From assembly GCF_000931465.1 (NCBI RefSeq), contig NZ_CP010892.1, positions 2,294,001 to 2,358,000 of the forward strand: a DNA stretch of 64,000 bases. The letters run 5' to 3'. The position numbers and the translations under genes were made by a program. The number at the start of each line of letters is the position of its first letter. The stretch's first letter is position 1. The stretch is from Pseudomonas sp. MRSN 12121. GTDB lineage: Bacteria > Pseudomonadota > Gammaproteobacteria > Pseudomonadales > Pseudomonadaceae. Under the pieces are notes generated by a model, which saw only the letters and a list, made by a program, of their open reading frames with translations, did not search any database and was not told where the DNA came from. Shown in pieces: positions 11,265-21,817 of this stretch.

Positions 11265-11295
11265 ACGGCAGCCATCGAGGCTGCCGTTTTTATTT
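11265..11295 (+). terminator. Rho-independent terminator after fimV
   Basis: ACGGCAGCC pairs perfectly with GGCTGCCGT around ATCGA and runs into TTTTTATTT. Confidence 0.92.
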
Positions 11296-11321
11296 GCGCG
11301 GCCGTGGCCAGCGCTTGACGA

Positions 11322-11981
11322 TCAGGCCAGCAGGTCTTCGTAAAATGCCCCGAACGGCCGGGTAGGGTGGGCGATCTGGATTTCCAGGATCCATAGTCCG
11401 ACGTTGGGGCATTGCTCGAAGTTGCCCAGGTCGCCGGCTCGGTAGATGGCGTGGGGGAAGTCGCTGACCCTGTGTCCCTTGATCTCCAGGTTCAGCACCC
11501 AGCCCATGGCGCTGGCTTGCTCCTGGGCATAGCGATACAGCGCGGGGCCGGCCACTTTGTGTTCGCCCCAATAATCACGAACCTGTTCAAACAGCGTCTT
11601 GGCTGCTGCAGCGCAAGCATGCATCTCGGGGTCGTCGCCGGTGACGAAGGTTGCGCCGCAATCGCCTTCATGGCGGTCCCAGACGACTCCCAGGTCGATA
11701 AAGAAGATGTCGTTTTCGCCTAGCGCCGGATCGCCTTCGGAGCGCTGCTTGAAGGTCTTCAGGGTGTTTTCGCCAAAGCGGATCAGCGCCGGGTGCCAGA
11801 TTCTGTCCATGCCCAGCTCGGCAAGAACTTCCAGCCCCAGTGCGCGAGCCTGGGATTCGAGCATGCCTGGTCGGATGCGACCGGCGATCGCGGTGATGGC
11901 TTCCCAGGTCTTGTGCTTGGCATGGAGCATGCCCTGCAGGCTGTAGGCGGCACCTACGGCTTCTTTATCGATGGCGGTCAT
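11322..11981 (-). CDS. M24-family metallopeptidase-like protein
   Basis: The 219 residues form a single pita-bread (M24, methionyl or Xaa-Pro aminopeptidase) domain. Candidate metal ligands are Asp in FFIDLGVVWD, Asp in EGDCGATF, His in IKGHRVSDFPHA and Glu in WILEIQI. It is shorter than classical aminopeptidase P and has no extra N-terminal domain or signal peptide, so it is a cytoplasmic peptidase-like protein of unknown substrate. It converges on fimV and diverges from truA. Family firm, activity inferred. Confidence 0.82.
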   Translation of the reverse strand: MTAIDKEAVGAAYSLQGMLHAKHKTWEAITAIAGRIRPGMLESQARALGLEVLAELGMDRIWHPALIRFGENTLKTFKQRSEGDPALGENDIFFIDLGVVWDRHEGDCGATFVTGDDPEMHACAAAAKTLFEQVRDYWGEHKVAGPALYRYAQEQASAMGWVLNLEIKGHRVSDFPHAIYRAGDLGNFEQCPNVGLWILEIQIAHPTRPFGAFYEDLLA

Positions 11982-12133
11982 GGATCAGGTTCCGGTCGGG
12001 GGATGGGTTTCGTTATATAGATCGATATATAGCGTTTGCTGGGGGCGTCATGCAATCCCGTTTGCTCAGTCGCTGATTCATCCGTCATCCCAACTAAAAA
12101 CAGGCGGTGCATGGCGTCTGCTGGCGCGCGCTT

Positions 12134-12139
12134 TATAAT
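12134..12139 (+). promoter_or_regulatory. Possible -10 element for truA
   Basis: A perfect TATAAT lies upstream of truA. No good -35 hexamer is found 16-18 nt before it, so this is a suggestion only. Confidence 0.35.
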
Positions 12140-12204
12140 GGCCGCCTTTGCGCATATCAGCAGGCTGTAAGTTCTTGGCAAATATAGATAACGCGGCCGC
12201 CGAA

Positions 12205-13029
12205 ATGGCGGCCGCAGGCTTTTTCAGAATCGCGTTGGGTGTCGAATACAAGGGTTCGCGTTATCGCGGCTGGCAGCGTCAGGCTTCCGGCGTGCCGAGC
12301 GTCCAGGAAACTCTTGAGACGGCCCTGTCCAGAGTGGCGGATTCGCCGGTGCTGCTGTCCTGCGCCGGACGTACCGACGCGGGGGTGCATGCCTGTGGTC
12401 AGGTGGTGCATTTCGATACCCAGGCCGAGCGGTCGATGAAGGCGTGGGTAATGGGGGCCAATATCAACCTGCCCCATGACATCAGCGTGAGTTGGGCCAA
12501 GGTCATGCCGGCGCACTTTCACGCGCGGTTCAAGGCGATTGCCCGCCGTTATCGCTATGTGATCTACAACGACCAGATTCGTCCGGCGCACCTGAACGAA
12601 GAGGTCACCTGGAACCACCGTCCGCTGGATGTCGAACGCATGGCAGAAGCGGCCGGCTATCTGGTGGGCACCCATGATTTCAGTGCCTTTCGTGCCGGCC
12701 AATGCCAGGCCAAATCGCCGATCAAGGAGATCCATCATCTGCGGGTGACCCGGCACGGCAAGATGATCGTCCTGGATATCCGTGCCAGCGCGTTCCTGCA
12801 CCACATGGTGCGCAACATCGCCGGGGTATTGATGACCATCGGCGCAGGGGAGCGTCCGGTCGAGTGGGCCAGGGAGGTGCTGGAAAGCCGGATCCGCCGT
12901 ACGGGTGGGGTGACCGCGCATCCTTTTGGCCTGTATCTGGTGCAGGTCGAATACCGTGATGAGTTCGAATTGCCGGAGCGATACATCGGGCCACATTTCC
13001 TCACCGGCTTCACGGAACTTGACGGCTGA
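12205..13029 (+). CDS. truA: tRNA pseudouridine synthase A
   Basis: TruA makes pseudouridine at positions 38-40 of the tRNA anticodon arm. The 274 residues contain RIALGVEYKGSRYRGWQRQ and the catalytic aspartate in CAGRTDAGVHACGQV, with FLHHMVRNIAGVLM in the C-terminal half. The start is uncertain: the ATG at 12205 is used because conserved sequence begins at once, but in-frame TTG codons at 12148 and 12175 are possible and no strong ribosome site marks any of them. trpF follows after 63 nt. Confidence 0.93.
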   Translation: MAAAGFFRIALGVEYKGSRYRGWQRQASGVPSVQETLETALSRVADSPVLLSCAGRTDAGVHACGQVVHFDTQAERSMKAWVMGANINLPHDISVSWAKVMPAHFHARFKAIARRYRYVIYNDQIRPAHLNEEVTWNHRPLDVERMAEAAGYLVGTHDFSAFRAGQCQAKSPIKEIHHLRVTRHGKMIVLDIRASAFLHHMVRNIAGVLMTIGAGERPVEWAREVLESRIRRTGGVTAHPFGLYLVQVEYRDEFELPERYIGPHFLTGFTELDG

Positions 13030-13092
13030 CGCCCGGAAAAGCATTTGCTACCATCCGGGACTTTCCCGGATTTGCCTTGAGGTTCAAACGAC

Positions 13093-13725
13093 ATGCCAGC
13101 CGTTCGCAGCAAAATTTGTGGGATTACCCGCATTGAAGATGCGTTGGCGGCAGTCGAGGCCGGGGCCGATGCCATTGGGCTGGTGTTCTACGCCAGGAGC
13201 CCGCGGGCAGTGAACGTGCAGCAGGCGCGAGCGATCATTGCCGCGCTGCCGCCGTTCGTGACCACCGTGGGACTGTTCGTCAATGCCAGCCGTTGTGAGC
13301 TGGGTGAAATCCTCGACGCGGTGCCACTGGATCTATTGCAGTTCCATGGCGACGAGACGCCGGCGGACTGCGAGGGTTATCACCGCCCCTACATCAAGGC
13401 GCTGCGGGTCAAGGCCGGCGACGATATTGCCGGTGCCTGCGCGGCTTATGCACGAGCCAGCGGCATCCTGCTCGATACCTATGTCGAGGGCGTGCCGGGG
13501 GGAACCGGCGAGGCCTTCGACTGGTCATTGGTGCCGCAGGGCCTGAGCAAGCCGATCATTCTTGCGGGTGGCCTGTCGGCGGAAAACGTCGGTCAGGCGA
13601 TTGCCCGGGTTCGCCCCTATGCCGTGGATGTAAGCGGTGGGGTAGAGCAGAGCAAGGGCATCAAGGACCACGCAAGGATTCGTGCTTTCATGCAGGCCGT
13701 TCGCGGTAGTTGTCAGCCGATGTGA
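13093..13725 (+). CDS. trpF: Phosphoribosylanthranilate isomerase
   Basis: TrpF converts phosphoribosylanthranilate to CdRP in tryptophan synthesis. The 210-residue TIM barrel starts [20 protein letters not shown], with the catalytic cysteine in KICG and the aspartate in LLDTYVEG; the phosphate site is [15 protein letters not shown] and [12 protein letters not shown] lies upstream. The following 260 nt to accD show no gene and no clear terminator. Confidence 0.97.
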   Translation: MPAVRSKICGITRIEDALAAVEAGADAIGLVFYARSPRAVNVQQARAIIAALPPFVTTVGLFVNASRCELGEILDAVPLDLLQFHGDETPADCEGYHRPYIKALRVKAGDDIAGACAAYARASGILLDTYVEGVPGGTGEAFDWSLVPQGLSKPIILAGGLSAENVGQAIARVRPYAVDVSGGVEQSKGIKDHARIRAFMQAVRGSCQPM

Positions 13726-13985
13726 CGGCTGGCAGTCTGCCGCCGTCCATAACACCACTGTACAAAACAGGCCGGCACCGCCGCTGGGGCGGGCCGAAAT
13801 CGAAGTGACAACCGCTCTATCCTGGGGTTGTCGGGATGGCTGAGGAGCTGTTCGGCACAGGCAGGTCAAGCTCGCGCTGACCGCGGTAGCGAACAGGTCA
13901 TCGCCGCATACATGAATTTAGCTCAAGGGCATACGCGGGGCTGCGAACCAGAGTGTTCGGGCCACCGGTACTGGAGAAAGAAAGC

Positions 13986-14906
13986 ATGAGCAACTGGTTA
14001 GTAGACAAACTGATCCCTTCGATCATGCGTTCCGAGGTGAAGAAAAGCTCGGTGCCTGAAGGTCTGTGGCACAAGTGCCCATCCTGCGAGGCGGTGCTGT
14101 ATCGTCCGGAGCTGGAAAAGACCCTGGACGTTTGCCCCAAGTGCAACCATCACATGCGCATCGGCGCTCGCGCCCGCATCGATATTTTTCTCGACGCTGA
14201 AGGCCGTGCCGAGCTGGGCGCGGACCTGGAGCCGGTAGACCGCCTGAAGTTCCGTGACGGCAAGAAGTACAAGGACCGCCTGAGCGCGGCCCAGAAGCAG
14301 ACCGGCGAGAAAGATGCGCTGATTTCCATGAGCGGTACCCTGTTGGGAATGCCGGTGGTGGTGTCGGCATTCGAGTTCTCCTTCATGGGCGGCTCCATGG
14401 GGGCCATCGTCGGCGAGCGTTTTGTTCGTGCTGCGAACTATGCCCTGGAAAACCGTTGCCCCATGGTCTGCTTCTCCGCCTCCGGCGGTGCGCGGATGCA
14501 AGAGGCGCTGATTTCCCTGATGCAGATGGCCAAGACCTCAGCGGTGCTGGCGCGCCTGCGTGAAGAAGGTCTGCCATTCATCTCCGTATTGACCGACCCG
14601 GTCTACGGTGGTGTGTCCGCCAGCCTGGCGATGCTGGGTGACGTGATCGTTGCCGAGCCGAAGGCGCTGGTCGGTTTCGCAGGGCCTCGCGTGATCGAGC
14701 AGACCGTGCGCGAGAAACTGCCGGAAGGTTTCCAGCGCAGTGAGTTCCTGCTGGAGCACGGCGCCATCGACATGATCATCCCGCGCCAGGAGCTGCGTCC
14801 GCGCCTGGGTAACCTGCTGGCGCAACTGATGGGCCTGCCGACGCCTGAGTTCGTGGTCGCGCCTGTCGAGCCGATCGTCGTGCCGCCGGTGCCAGCAAAC
14901 ATATGA
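13986..14906 (+). CDS. accD: Acetyl-CoA carboxylase carboxyltransferase beta subunit
   Basis: AccD with AccA transfers CO2 from biotin to acetyl-CoA, giving malonyl-CoA for fatty acids. The 306 residues carry the N-terminal zinc ribbon (CPSC near residue 35 and CPKC near 54) and the crotonase-like carboxyltransferase domain ([33 protein letters not shown]). Start 13986 follows GAAAGAAAGC. It overlaps folC by 4 nt (ATGA), which implies translational coupling. Confidence 0.97.
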   Translation: MSNWLVDKLIPSIMRSEVKKSSVPEGLWHKCPSCEAVLYRPELEKTLDVCPKCNHHMRIGARARIDIFLDAEGRAELGADLEPVDRLKFRDGKKYKDRLSAAQKQTGEKDALISMSGTLLGMPVVVSAFEFSFMGGSMGAIVGERFVRAANYALENRCPMVCFSASGGARMQEALISLMQMAKTSAVLARLREEGLPFISVLTDPVYGGVSASLAMLGDVIVAEPKALVGFAGPRVIEQTVREKLPEGFQRSEFLLEHGAIDMIIPRQELRPRLGNLLAQLMGLPTPEFVVAPVEPIVVPPVPANI

Positions 14907-16210
14907 CCGAACGTACCCTTGGCGACTGGCTTGCCTACCTCGAGCAGTTGCATCCGTCAGCCATCGACATGGGGCTGGAGCGCTCGCAGGAAGTAGCGTC
15001 CCGCATGGGATTGGGCAGGCTGGCGCCTCGGGTCATCACGGTGACCGGTACCAACGGCAAGGGTTCTACCTGCGCATTCGTGGCGTCCTTGCTGCGGGCC
15101 CAGGGGCTGAAAGTCGGGGTCTACAACTCGCCCCACCTGCTGCGTTACAACGAGCGTGTGCAGATCGATGGCGTCGAAGCCACGGATGCCGAGCTGTGCG
15201 ACGCCTTTGTCGCCGTCGAGGCCGGGCGCGGCGAAATTTCCCTGACCTACTTCGAGATGGGGACATTGGCTGCCTTCTGGCTGTTCCAGCGCTCCGGCCT
15301 GGATGCCGTGGTGCTGGAAGTGGGCCTGGGCGGGCGTCTGGATGCGGTCAATCTGGCGGATGCCGACCTGGCCCTGGTGACCAGTATCGGCGTCGACCAT
15401 ACCGAGTACCTGGGGGATAGCCGCGAATCCGTCGCATTCGAGAAGGCCGGCATCTTCCGCCAGGGTGCCCCGGCGCTCTGCGGTGACTTGAACCCGCCAC
15501 AGCCCTTGCTGGATAAGGCTCGTGAGTTGAGCTGTCCGTTCTTCCTGCGGGGTCGGGATTTCGATCTGGGAATTACCGAGCACAATTGGCAGTGGCGTGG
15601 TCTCGATGCGCAGGGCAATGCCATCGAATTGCGTGATCTGCCGCTGCTCGACTTGCCCATGGAGAATGCGGCGCTGGCCTTGCAAGCCTATTCGTTGCTG
15701 GGGCTGCCCTGGGACGCTGAAACCCTCGCCGACGCCTTGCAGCGCACGCGAGTGGTCGGGCGCCTGGACCGCCGTCAGTTCGAGTGGCAGGGCAAGCGCC
15801 TGAATCTGTTGCTGGATGTCGGCCATAACCCTCATGCCGCCGAGTATCTGGCCGAGCGCCTGGCGCGTCGGCCGCTGTCGGGCAAGCGTCTGGCGGTGTT
15901 CGGCCTGTTGGCGGACAAGGACCTGGAGGGCGTGGTGGCTCGCCTGGATGCTTGTGTCGAGCATTGGGCGGTGGCGCCGCTGGATTCTTCGCGCGCGCGT
16001 CCTGTCGCGGATCTGCGGGCGGCACTGGAGAACCTTGGGGCTTCGGTAGCGTCCTATGAAAGCGTCGCCGCTGCGTTGGATGGGCAGTGTGCGCGGGCTA
16101 CGGCCGACGACGAGATTCTGCTGTTCGGATCTTTTTATTGTGTTGCCGAGGCGCTCGAGTGGCTTGCCCGGCGCTCCACGGAGGAAGCTGCACATGGCTA
16201 TGCTGGATAA
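14903..16210 (+). CDS. folC: Dihydrofolate synthase / folylpolyglutamate synthase
   Basis: FolC adds glutamate to dihydropteroate and to reduced folates. The 435-residue Mur-ligase-fold protein shows the P-loop [14 protein letters not shown], the ATPase centre [10 protein letters not shown] and the C-terminal [18 protein letters not shown]. The start overlaps the accD stop by 4 nt, and its own end overlaps the next gene by 17 nt, so accD, folC and the SPOR gene form one translationally linked unit. Confidence 0.96.
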   Translation: MTERTLGDWLAYLEQLHPSAIDMGLERSQEVASRMGLGRLAPRVITVTGTNGKGSTCAFVASLLRAQGLKVGVYNSPHLLRYNERVQIDGVEATDAELCDAFVAVEAGRGEISLTYFEMGTLAAFWLFQRSGLDAVVLEVGLGGRLDAVNLADADLALVTSIGVDHTEYLGDSRESVAFEKAGIFRQGAPALCGDLNPPQPLLDKARELSCPFFLRGRDFDLGITEHNWQWRGLDAQGNAIELRDLPLLDLPMENAALALQAYSLLGLPWDAETLADALQRTRVVGRLDRRQFEWQGKRLNLLLDVGHNPHAAEYLAERLARRPLSGKRLAVFGLLADKDLEGVVARLDACVEHWAVAPLDSSRARPVADLRAALENLGASVASYESVAAALDGQCARATADDEILLFGSFYCVAEALEWLARRSTEEAAHGYAG

Positions 16211-16865
16211 CGTCTACAAGCAGCGAATGGTGGGGGCCCTGGTCCTGGTGGCGTTGGCGGTGATTTTCCTGCCGATGCTGTTTTCCCGCGAAGATGAGCA
16301 GCGCCAAGTCGTTGTCGAAGCGCCGGCGGTGCCTCAGGCGCCGGCTGTCGCCCAGGTGCAGGTCGAGCCTGTAGTGGTGCCTGAACCGCAAGTGCTGCCG
16401 CAGGATCAGGTTTCTCCTGCAGAAGAGGTGGTCCAGCAGGCCGCGCCTTCGACGCCGATTGCCCCAAGCGCCCCGACGGCTCCGGTAGCGCCGCCTGTCG
16501 CTGCGAGCAAGCCAGTCGCCCCGACGCCAGTGCCGAAACCGACTCCTGCTCCCGCTCCGGCGCAGCCGATTGCGGCCGCGCCAGCCAAGCCCGACACCAC
16601 TACCAGCCGTGTCGACGCGAATGGCCTTTCGATCAGTTGGTCGGTGCAGTTGGCCAGCCTGTCCAGTCGGGAAAGTGCTGAAAACCTGCAGAAAACCCTG
16701 CGCAGCCAGGGCTACAACGCCTATATCCGCTCCGCCGAGGGCAAGAATCGGGTGTTCGTCGGTCCATTGATCGAGCGGGCCGAGGCAGATCGCCTGCGTG
16801 ACTTGCTGGGCCGTCAGCAGAACCTCAAGGGTTTTGTCGTGCGCTTCCAGCCTGAGCGCGGTTGA
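16194..16865 (+). CDS. SPOR-domain inner-membrane protein (DedD-like)
   Basis: The 223 residues have a short cytoplasmic start ([11 protein letters not shown]), one membrane helix (MVGALVLVALAVIFLPMLF), a long Pro/Ala/Val-rich periplasmic linker at about 40-145 and a C-terminal SPOR fold (SWSVQLASLSSRESAENLQK). SPOR domains bind denuded septal peptidoglycan, and the layout is that of DedD, a non-essential division protein. GGAGG precedes the ATG at 16194 inside the folC end. Confidence 0.88.
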   Translation: MAMLDNVYKQRMVGALVLVALAVIFLPMLFSREDEQRQVVVEAPAVPQAPAVAQVQVEPVVVPEPQVLPQDQVSPAEEVVQQAAPSTPIAPSAPTAPVAPPVAASKPVAPTPVPKPTPAPAPAQPIAAAPAKPDTTTSRVDANGLSISWSVQLASLSSRESAENLQKTLRSQGYNAYIRSAEGKNRVFVGPLIERAEADRLRDLLGRQQNLKGFVVRFQPERG

Positions 16866-16964
16866 AGGCTATTTCCTTGATTTGCAAAGCACAGTGAATC
16901 GCAGCTTACCGACGGGCATGGGCTCTGTTAAAATGCGCCGCCTTATCCGTCTGTAGGCTGCACT

Positions 16965-17522
16965 GTGCCATTTACCTGGGTTGACTGGGCGATCGTTGCA
17001 ATCATCGCCATCTCCGCTTTGATCAGTTTGAGTCGCGGCTTCGTCAAAGAAGCGCTATCGCTGCTTACCTGGATCGTCGCAGGAGTCGTCGCCTGGATGT
17101 TTGGCGGTTCCCTGTCCGAATACCTCAGCGGATACATCGAAACTCCCTCGGCTCGCGTGATCGCGGGCTGTGCCATCATGTTTGTCGCCACCTTGCTGGT
17201 AGGCGCGATGATCAACTTTCTCATCGGCGAATTGATTCGTGTGACCGGCCTTTCCGGAACCGATCGATTCCTGGGCATGGCCTTCGGCGCGGCGCGTGGC
17301 GCATTGCTGGTGGTCGTGGCAGTCGGGCTGTTGAGCCTGGGGCCGGTGCAACAGGATTCCTGGTGGCAGCAGTCGCGGCTGGTGCCACAATTTCTATTGG
17401 TTGCAGACTGGTCAAAAAACCTCATATTGGGGTGGAGCAGTCAGTGGCTGGCCAGCGGTATCAGCGTACCCGCTGAAATACCGTTCAAGGAACAACTCTT
17501 ACCGGCCAAAACGCCTCAGTAA
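16965..17522 (+). CDS. cvpA: CvpA-family inner-membrane protein
   Basis: The 185 residues contain four hydrophobic helices (WAIVAIIAISALISL, LLTWIVAGVVAWMF, VIAGCAIMFVATLLV and GALLVVVAVGLLSL), the CvpA layout, and the gene stands directly before purF as in E. coli and PAO1. Translation starts at a GTG. TTAAAAT at about 16927 may be the -10 of its promoter. CvpA is linked to colicin V export and envelope function; its molecular role is not settled. Confidence 0.92.
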   Translation: MPFTWVDWAIVAIIAISALISLSRGFVKEALSLLTWIVAGVVAWMFGGSLSEYLSGYIETPSARVIAGCAIMFVATLLVGAMINFLIGELIRVTGLSGTDRFLGMAFGAARGALLVVVAVGLLSLGPVQQDSWWQQSRLVPQFLLVADWSKNLILGWSSQWLASGISVPAEIPFKEQLLPAKTPQ

Positions 17523-17563
17523 GATGTGTTCAGTTCAGTTTCATTAAGTAGGGGTTGCGTCGC

Positions 17564-19069
17564 ATGTGTGGCATCGTCGGTATCGTCGGTAAGTCGAACG
17601 TCAATCAGGCGCTGTATGACGCGCTAACCGTGCTCCAGCACCGCGGCCAGGACGCTGCCGGTATCGTGACCAGCCATGATGGCCGGTTATTCCTGCGCAA
17701 GGACAACGGTCTGGTCCGTGATGTGTTCCAGCAGCGCCACATGCAGCGCCTGGTGGGCCACATGGGGATCGGCCATGTGCGTTATCCGACCGCGGGTAGC
17801 TCGACTTCGGCCGAAGCTCAGCCGTTCTACGTCAACTCGCCTTACGGCATCACCCTGGCGCATAACGGCAACCTGACCAATGTTGAACAGCTGGCCAAGG
17901 AGATCTACGAATCTGACTTGCGCCACGTCAACACCAGTTCCGATTCTGAGGTGCTGCTCAACGTCTTCGCTCACGAGCTGGCCCAGCGCGGCAAGCTGCA
18001 GCCGACCGAAGAGGATGTGTTTGCCGCCGTTACCGACGTGCACAACCGTTGTGTCGGTGGTTACGCGGTCGTGGCCATGATCACCGGTTATGGCATCGTC
18101 GGCTTCCGCGATCCCCATGGTATCCGCCCGATCGTGTTCGGCCAGCGTCACACCGATGAAGGCGTTGAATACATGATCGCCTCCGAAAGCGTTTCCCTGG
18201 ATGTCCTGGGCTTCACCCTGATCCGCGACCTGGCGCCGGGCGAAGCGGTCTACATCACTGAAGACGGCAAGCTGCACACCCGTCAGTGCGCGACCAACCC
18301 GAAACTCACTCCTTGCATCTTCGAGCACGTCTACCTGGCGCGTCCGGATTCGATCATCGACGGCGTATCGGTCTACAAGGCACGCCTGCGCATGGGCGAG
18401 AAGCTGGCCGAGAAGATCCAGCGCGAGCGTCCGGACCACGATATCGATGTGGTCATCCCGATTCCGGATACCAGCCGTACTGCCGCGCTGGAGCTGGCGA
18501 ACCACCTGGGCGTCAAGTTCCGCGAAGGCTTCGTCAAGAACCGCTATATCGGCCGCACCTTCATCATGCCGGGCCAGGCGGCGCGGAAAAAATCCGTACG
18601 CCAGAAGCTCAATGCGATCGAGCTGGAGTTCCGCGGCAAGAACGTGATGCTGGTGGACGACTCGATCGTTCGCGGCACCACCTGCAAGCAGATCATCCAG
18701 ATGGCCCGCGAAGCCGGCGCGAAGAATGTCTACTTCTGCTCTGCGGCTCCGGCGGTGCGCTTCCCGAACGTGTACGGCATCGACATGCCGAGCGCTCACG
18801 AGCTGATCGCCCACAATCGCTCGACGCAGGACGTGGCCGACCTGATCGGCGCCGACTGGCTGATCTATCAGGACCTGCCGGACCTGATCGAGGCCGTGGG
18901 CGGCGGCAAGATCAAGATCGAGAGCTTCGACTGTGCGGTGTTCGATGGCAAATACGTCACCGGTGACGTCGACGAGGCGTACCTGGACAAGATCGAAAAC
19001 GCCCGCAACGATGCCTCCAAGGCCAAGACTCAAGCGGTCAGCGCGATCATCGATCTGTACAACAACTGA
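17564..19069 (+). CDS. purF: Amidophosphoribosyltransferase
   Basis: PurF starts purine synthesis by making phosphoribosylamine from PRPP and glutamine. The 501 residues open [11 protein letters not shown], so Cys2 becomes the N-terminal nucleophile after methionine removal; a TTG at 17555 would hide it and is rejected. The glutaminase domain covers about 2-230 and the phosphoribosyltransferase domain follows, with the PRPP loop [18 protein letters not shown]. cvpA lies 41 nt upstream. Confidence 0.97.
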   Translation: MCGIVGIVGKSNVNQALYDALTVLQHRGQDAAGIVTSHDGRLFLRKDNGLVRDVFQQRHMQRLVGHMGIGHVRYPTAGSSTSAEAQPFYVNSPYGITLAHNGNLTNVEQLAKEIYESDLRHVNTSSDSEVLLNVFAHELAQRGKLQPTEEDVFAAVTDVHNRCVGGYAVVAMITGYGIVGFRDPHGIRPIVFGQRHTDEGVEYMIASESVSLDVLGFTLIRDLAPGEAVYITEDGKLHTRQCATNPKLTPCIFEHVYLARPDSIIDGVSVYKARLRMGEKLAEKIQRERPDHDIDVVIPIPDTSRTAALELANHLGVKFREGFVKNRYIGRTFIMPGQAARKKSVRQKLNAIELEFRGKNVMLVDDSIVRGTTCKQIIQMAREAGAKNVYFCSAAPAVRFPNVYGIDMPSAHELIAHNRSTQDVADLIGADWLIYQDLPDLIEAVGGGKIKIESFDCAVFDGKYVTGDVDEAYLDKIENARNDASKAKTQAVSAIIDLYNN

Positions 19070-19094
19070 TTTGAAGACATAAGGAGTAGGCGGC

Positions 19095-20306
19095 ATGAGT
19101 CAGGATTGGGATGCCGGTCGGCTGGACAGCGACCTTGATGGCGTAGCTTTCGATACCCTGGCCGTGCGCGCCGGCCAACACCGTACTCCGGAAGGGGAGC
19201 ACGGTGATCCGATGTTCTTTACCTCCAGTTACGTATTCCGCACGGCCGCCGACGCGGCCGCGCGATTTGCCGGCGAAGTGCCGGGCAATGTCTATTCCCG
19301 CTACACCAACCCGACCGTGCGTGCGTTCGAAGAGCGTATCGCCGCTCTGGAAGGCGCCAAGCAGGCCGTGGCCACGGCCACCGGCATGGCGGCCATTCTC
19401 TCGGTGGTCATGAGTTTGTGCAGCGCGGGCGATCATGTGCTGGTTTCGCGCAGCGTGTTCGGCTCGACCATCAGTCTGTTCGAGAAGTATTTCAAGCGCT
19501 TCGGTATCGAGGTCGACTACGTGCCGCTGGCGGATCTGTCCGGCTGGGATGCGGCGATCAAGGCCAATACCAGGCTGCTGTTCGTCGAGTCGCCATCCAA
19601 CCCGCTCGCCGAGTTGGTGGATATCGCGGCCTTGGCCGAAATCGCCCATGCCAAGGGCGCAATGCTGGTGGTCGACAACTGCTTCTGTACTCCGGCGCTG
19701 CAGCAGCCGCTGAAGCTCGGGGCGGACGTGGTGGTGCATTCGGCTACCAAGTTCATCGACGGCCAGGGCCGTTGCATGGGCGGTGTGGTGGCGGGTCGCA
19801 GCGAGCAAATGAAAGAAGTGGTGGGCTTCCTGCGTACCGCTGGCCCGACCTTGAGCCCGTTCAATGCCTGGATCTTCCTCAAGGGGCTCGAAACTCTCAA
19901 CCTGCGCATGCGCGCCCATTGCGCCAATGCCCAGGCCCTGGCCGAATGGCTGGAGCAGCAGGACGGCGTCGAGAAGGTGCACTACGCCGGTCTGCCAAGC
20001 CATCCGCAATACGAGTTGGCCAAGCGTCAGCAGCGCGGCTTCGGTGCGGTGGTGAGTTTCGAGGTCAAGGGGGGCAAGGAAGGGGCCTGGCGCTTCATCG
20101 ATGCCACTCGCCTGATTTCCATCACCGCGAACCTGGGTGACAGCAAGACCACCATCACGCATCCGAGCACCACTTCTCATGGCCGCCTGGCGCCGCAAGA
20201 GCGCGAAGCGGCGGGGATTCGTGACAGCCTGATTCGTATCGCTGTCGGTCTTGAGGATGTCGTGGATCTGCAGGCTGACCTGGCGCGCGGACTGGCCGCC
20301 TTGTGA
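19095..20306 (+). CDS. metZ: O-succinylhomoserine sulfhydrylase
   Basis: MetZ forms homocysteine directly from O-succinylhomoserine and sulfide, the usual Pseudomonas route to methionine. The 403-residue Cys/Met-metabolism PLP enzyme shows [20 protein letters not shown], the PLP-phosphate segment ATGMAAI and the Schiff-base lysine in [21 protein letters not shown] precedes the start. It is downstream of purF as in PAO1 and overlaps the next gene by 4 nt. A cystathionine-synthase activity cannot be excluded by motif alone. Confidence 0.94.
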   Translation: MSQDWDAGRLDSDLDGVAFDTLAVRAGQHRTPEGEHGDPMFFTSSYVFRTAADAAARFAGEVPGNVYSRYTNPTVRAFEERIAALEGAKQAVATATGMAAILSVVMSLCSAGDHVLVSRSVFGSTISLFEKYFKRFGIEVDYVPLADLSGWDAAIKANTRLLFVESPSNPLAELVDIAALAEIAHAKGAMLVVDNCFCTPALQQPLKLGADVVVHSATKFIDGQGRCMGGVVAGRSEQMKEVVGFLRTAGPTLSPFNAWIFLKGLETLNLRMRAHCANAQALAEWLEQQDGVEKVHYAGLPSHPQYELAKRQQRGFGAVVSFEVKGGKEGAWRFIDATRLISITANLGDSKTTITHPSTTSHGRLAPQEREAAGIRDSLIRIAVGLEDVVDLQADLARGLAAL

Positions 20307-21079
20307 TCGAGTTGTCCGAGCAGCAGAGCATTGCCAATGGTCGTGTCGCGCTGGTAACCGGTGCGGCACGCGGTATTGGCCTCGGTATTGCCGCCTGGCT
20401 GATCAGCGAGGGATGGCAGGTGGTGCTGACTGATCTGGATCGTGCGCGTGGTTCGCAAGTGGCCAAGGTGCTGGGCGAGAGCGCCTGGTTCATTGGCATG
20501 GACGTGGCGGACGAAGCCCAGGTCGCCTTGGGGGTCGCCGAGGTGCTGGGGCAATTCGGGCGGCTCGACGCCCTGGTGTGCAATGCGGCGGTCGCCGATC
20601 CACGCAATATCACCCTGGAGAGTCTTGATCTAGCGCATTGGAATCGCGTGCTGGCAGTCAATCTCAGTGGTCCGATGCTGCTGGCCAAGCACTGTGCGCC
20701 GTATCTGCGTGCCCATGGTGGCGCTATCGTCAATCTGGCCTCTACGCGCGCCAGGCAATCGGAGCCTGATACCGAAGCTTATGCTGCGAGCAAGGGCGGG
20801 TTACTGGCCCTGACCCATGCCCTGGCCATGAGCCTGGGGCCGGAAATTCGGGTCAATGCCGTCAGTCCTGGCTGGATCGACGCTCGTGACCCGGCAGCCC
20901 GTCGGGCCGAGCCCCTGAGCGATGCCGATCATGCCCAGCACCCGGCAGGCAGGGTGGGGACGGTCGAGGATGTGGCGGCAATGGTGGCGTGGCTGTTGTC
21001 GAAAAATTCTGGTTTCGTCACCGGCCAGGAGTTCGTGGTCGACGGCGGCATGAGCAAGAAAATGATTTATTGCGATTGA
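20303..21079 (+). CDS. Short-chain dehydrogenase/reductase
   Basis: The 258-residue classical SDR has the cofactor motif [17 protein letters not shown] (normally NNAG) and the catalytic Tyr-Lys in YAASKGG, with Ser in LASTRARQS. Translation starts at a GTG that overlaps the metZ stop by 4 nt. The C-terminus [13 protein letters not shown] is typical of the family. The substrate is unknown; coupling to metZ is conserved in Pseudomonas but its reason is not clear. Confidence 0.88.
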   Translation: MIELSEQQSIANGRVALVTGAARGIGLGIAAWLISEGWQVVLTDLDRARGSQVAKVLGESAWFIGMDVADEAQVALGVAEVLGQFGRLDALVCNAAVADPRNITLESLDLAHWNRVLAVNLSGPMLLAKHCAPYLRAHGGAIVNLASTRARQSEPDTEAYAASKGGLLALTHALAMSLGPEIRVNAVSPGWIDARDPAARRAEPLSDADHAQHPAGRVGTVEDVAAMVAWLLSKNSGFVTGQEFVVDGGMSKKMIYCD

Positions 21080-21228
21080 AGATGTGTGGCGGACGCAACC
21101 AGGATGCTGAGGGTTGCCGTTCTCTGCCATCGACTTTGTCGCGATTTGGTCTTTTTCAGAAAAACTTCAAGCAGGGTATTGACTTAGCATCGGTATCTGC
21201 GTAAATTTCGCGGCCTCAACGAAGCAAA

Positions 21229-21304
21229 GGGTGATTAGCTCAGCCGGGAGAGCATCTGCCTTACAAGCAGAGGGTCGGCGGTTCGATCCCGTCATCACCC
21301 ACCA
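21229..21304 (+). tRNA. tRNA-Val (anticodon UAC)
   Basis: A 76-nt cloverleaf with acceptor GGGTGAT/ATCACCC, anticodon loop CTTACAA (anticodon TAC), T-arm GGTTCGATCCC and encoded ACCA end. Confidence 0.97.
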
Positions 21305-21362
21305 CTTCTTGAGTGTCTTTCGCGAGAAAGACGGAGGCCTCATAGAGGCATCCAACCGACGC

Positions 21363-21439
21363 GCAGCGGTAGTTCAGTCGGTTAGAATACCGGCCTGTCA
21401 CGCCGGGGGTCGCGGGTTCGAGTCCCGTCCGCTGCGCCA
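21363..21439 (+). tRNA. tRNA-Asp (anticodon GUC), copy 1
   Basis: 77 nt with acceptor GCAGCGG/CCGCTGC, anticodon loop CTGTCAC (GTC), T-arm GGGTTCGAGTCCC and encoded GCCA end. Confidence 0.97.
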
Positions 21440-21530
21440 TATTTTCCAGATCAGGTTCGCCTGTTCTGAGATTGCAAAGCACCGAAGCTTTTCAATCAGA
21501 CGATTTAACGGACGCAAGTCCAAGCGATAC

Positions 21531-21607
21531 GCAGCGGTAGTTCAGTCGGTTAGAATACCGGCCTGTCACGCCGGGGGTCGCGGGTTCGAGTCCCGTCCGC
21601 TGCGCCA
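21531..21607 (+). tRNA. tRNA-Asp (anticodon GUC), copy 2
   Basis: Identical to copy 1 over all 77 nt, 91 nt further downstream. The spacers between the three tRNA genes differ and carry no terminator, so a common transcript is likely. Confidence 0.97.
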
Positions 21608-21679
21608 TATCTACTTGAGGGAATACTGAACGCCTTCAAGTGACGAAGAAGCCACAGGCTCTTCGGATCGATAGCAAAG

Positions 21680-21707
21680 ACCCCGGTCGAAAGACCGGGG
21701 TTTTTTG
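21680..21707 (+). terminator. Terminator of the tRNA-Val/Asp/Asp cluster
   Basis: CCCCGGTC pairs with GACCGGGG around a GAAA loop and runs into TTTTTT. Confidence 0.95.
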
Positions 21708-21770
21708 TTTTCGGAATCCGCCTTTTTCTCTGTCGCTCAGGCGGTCGATAATTTCCTCCGCACAATTTAA

Positions 21771-21797
21771 AAAAACCGCCTTATGGGCGGTTTTTTA
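21771..21797. terminator. Bidirectional terminator
   Basis: AACCGCC-TTAT-GGGCGGTT with an A run on the left and a T run on the right; it can end the leftward oxidase gene as well as rightward transcription. Confidence 0.88.
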
Positions 21798-21817
21798 TGT
21801 GGAGAGGTGCAGGTTTA

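Noticed and set aside
8644..11265. An 873-codon open frame antisense to fimV, with a Trp-Ser repeat
   Set aside because: The repeat is only the complement of the GCTCCA hexamers; fimV on the other strand has signal peptide, LysM and membrane segment.
21363..21607. Duplicated tRNA-Asp genes as an integration scar
   Set aside because: Both copies are complete and share one transcript-like context with different spacers and no integrase between them; ordinary tandem tRNA genes explain this.
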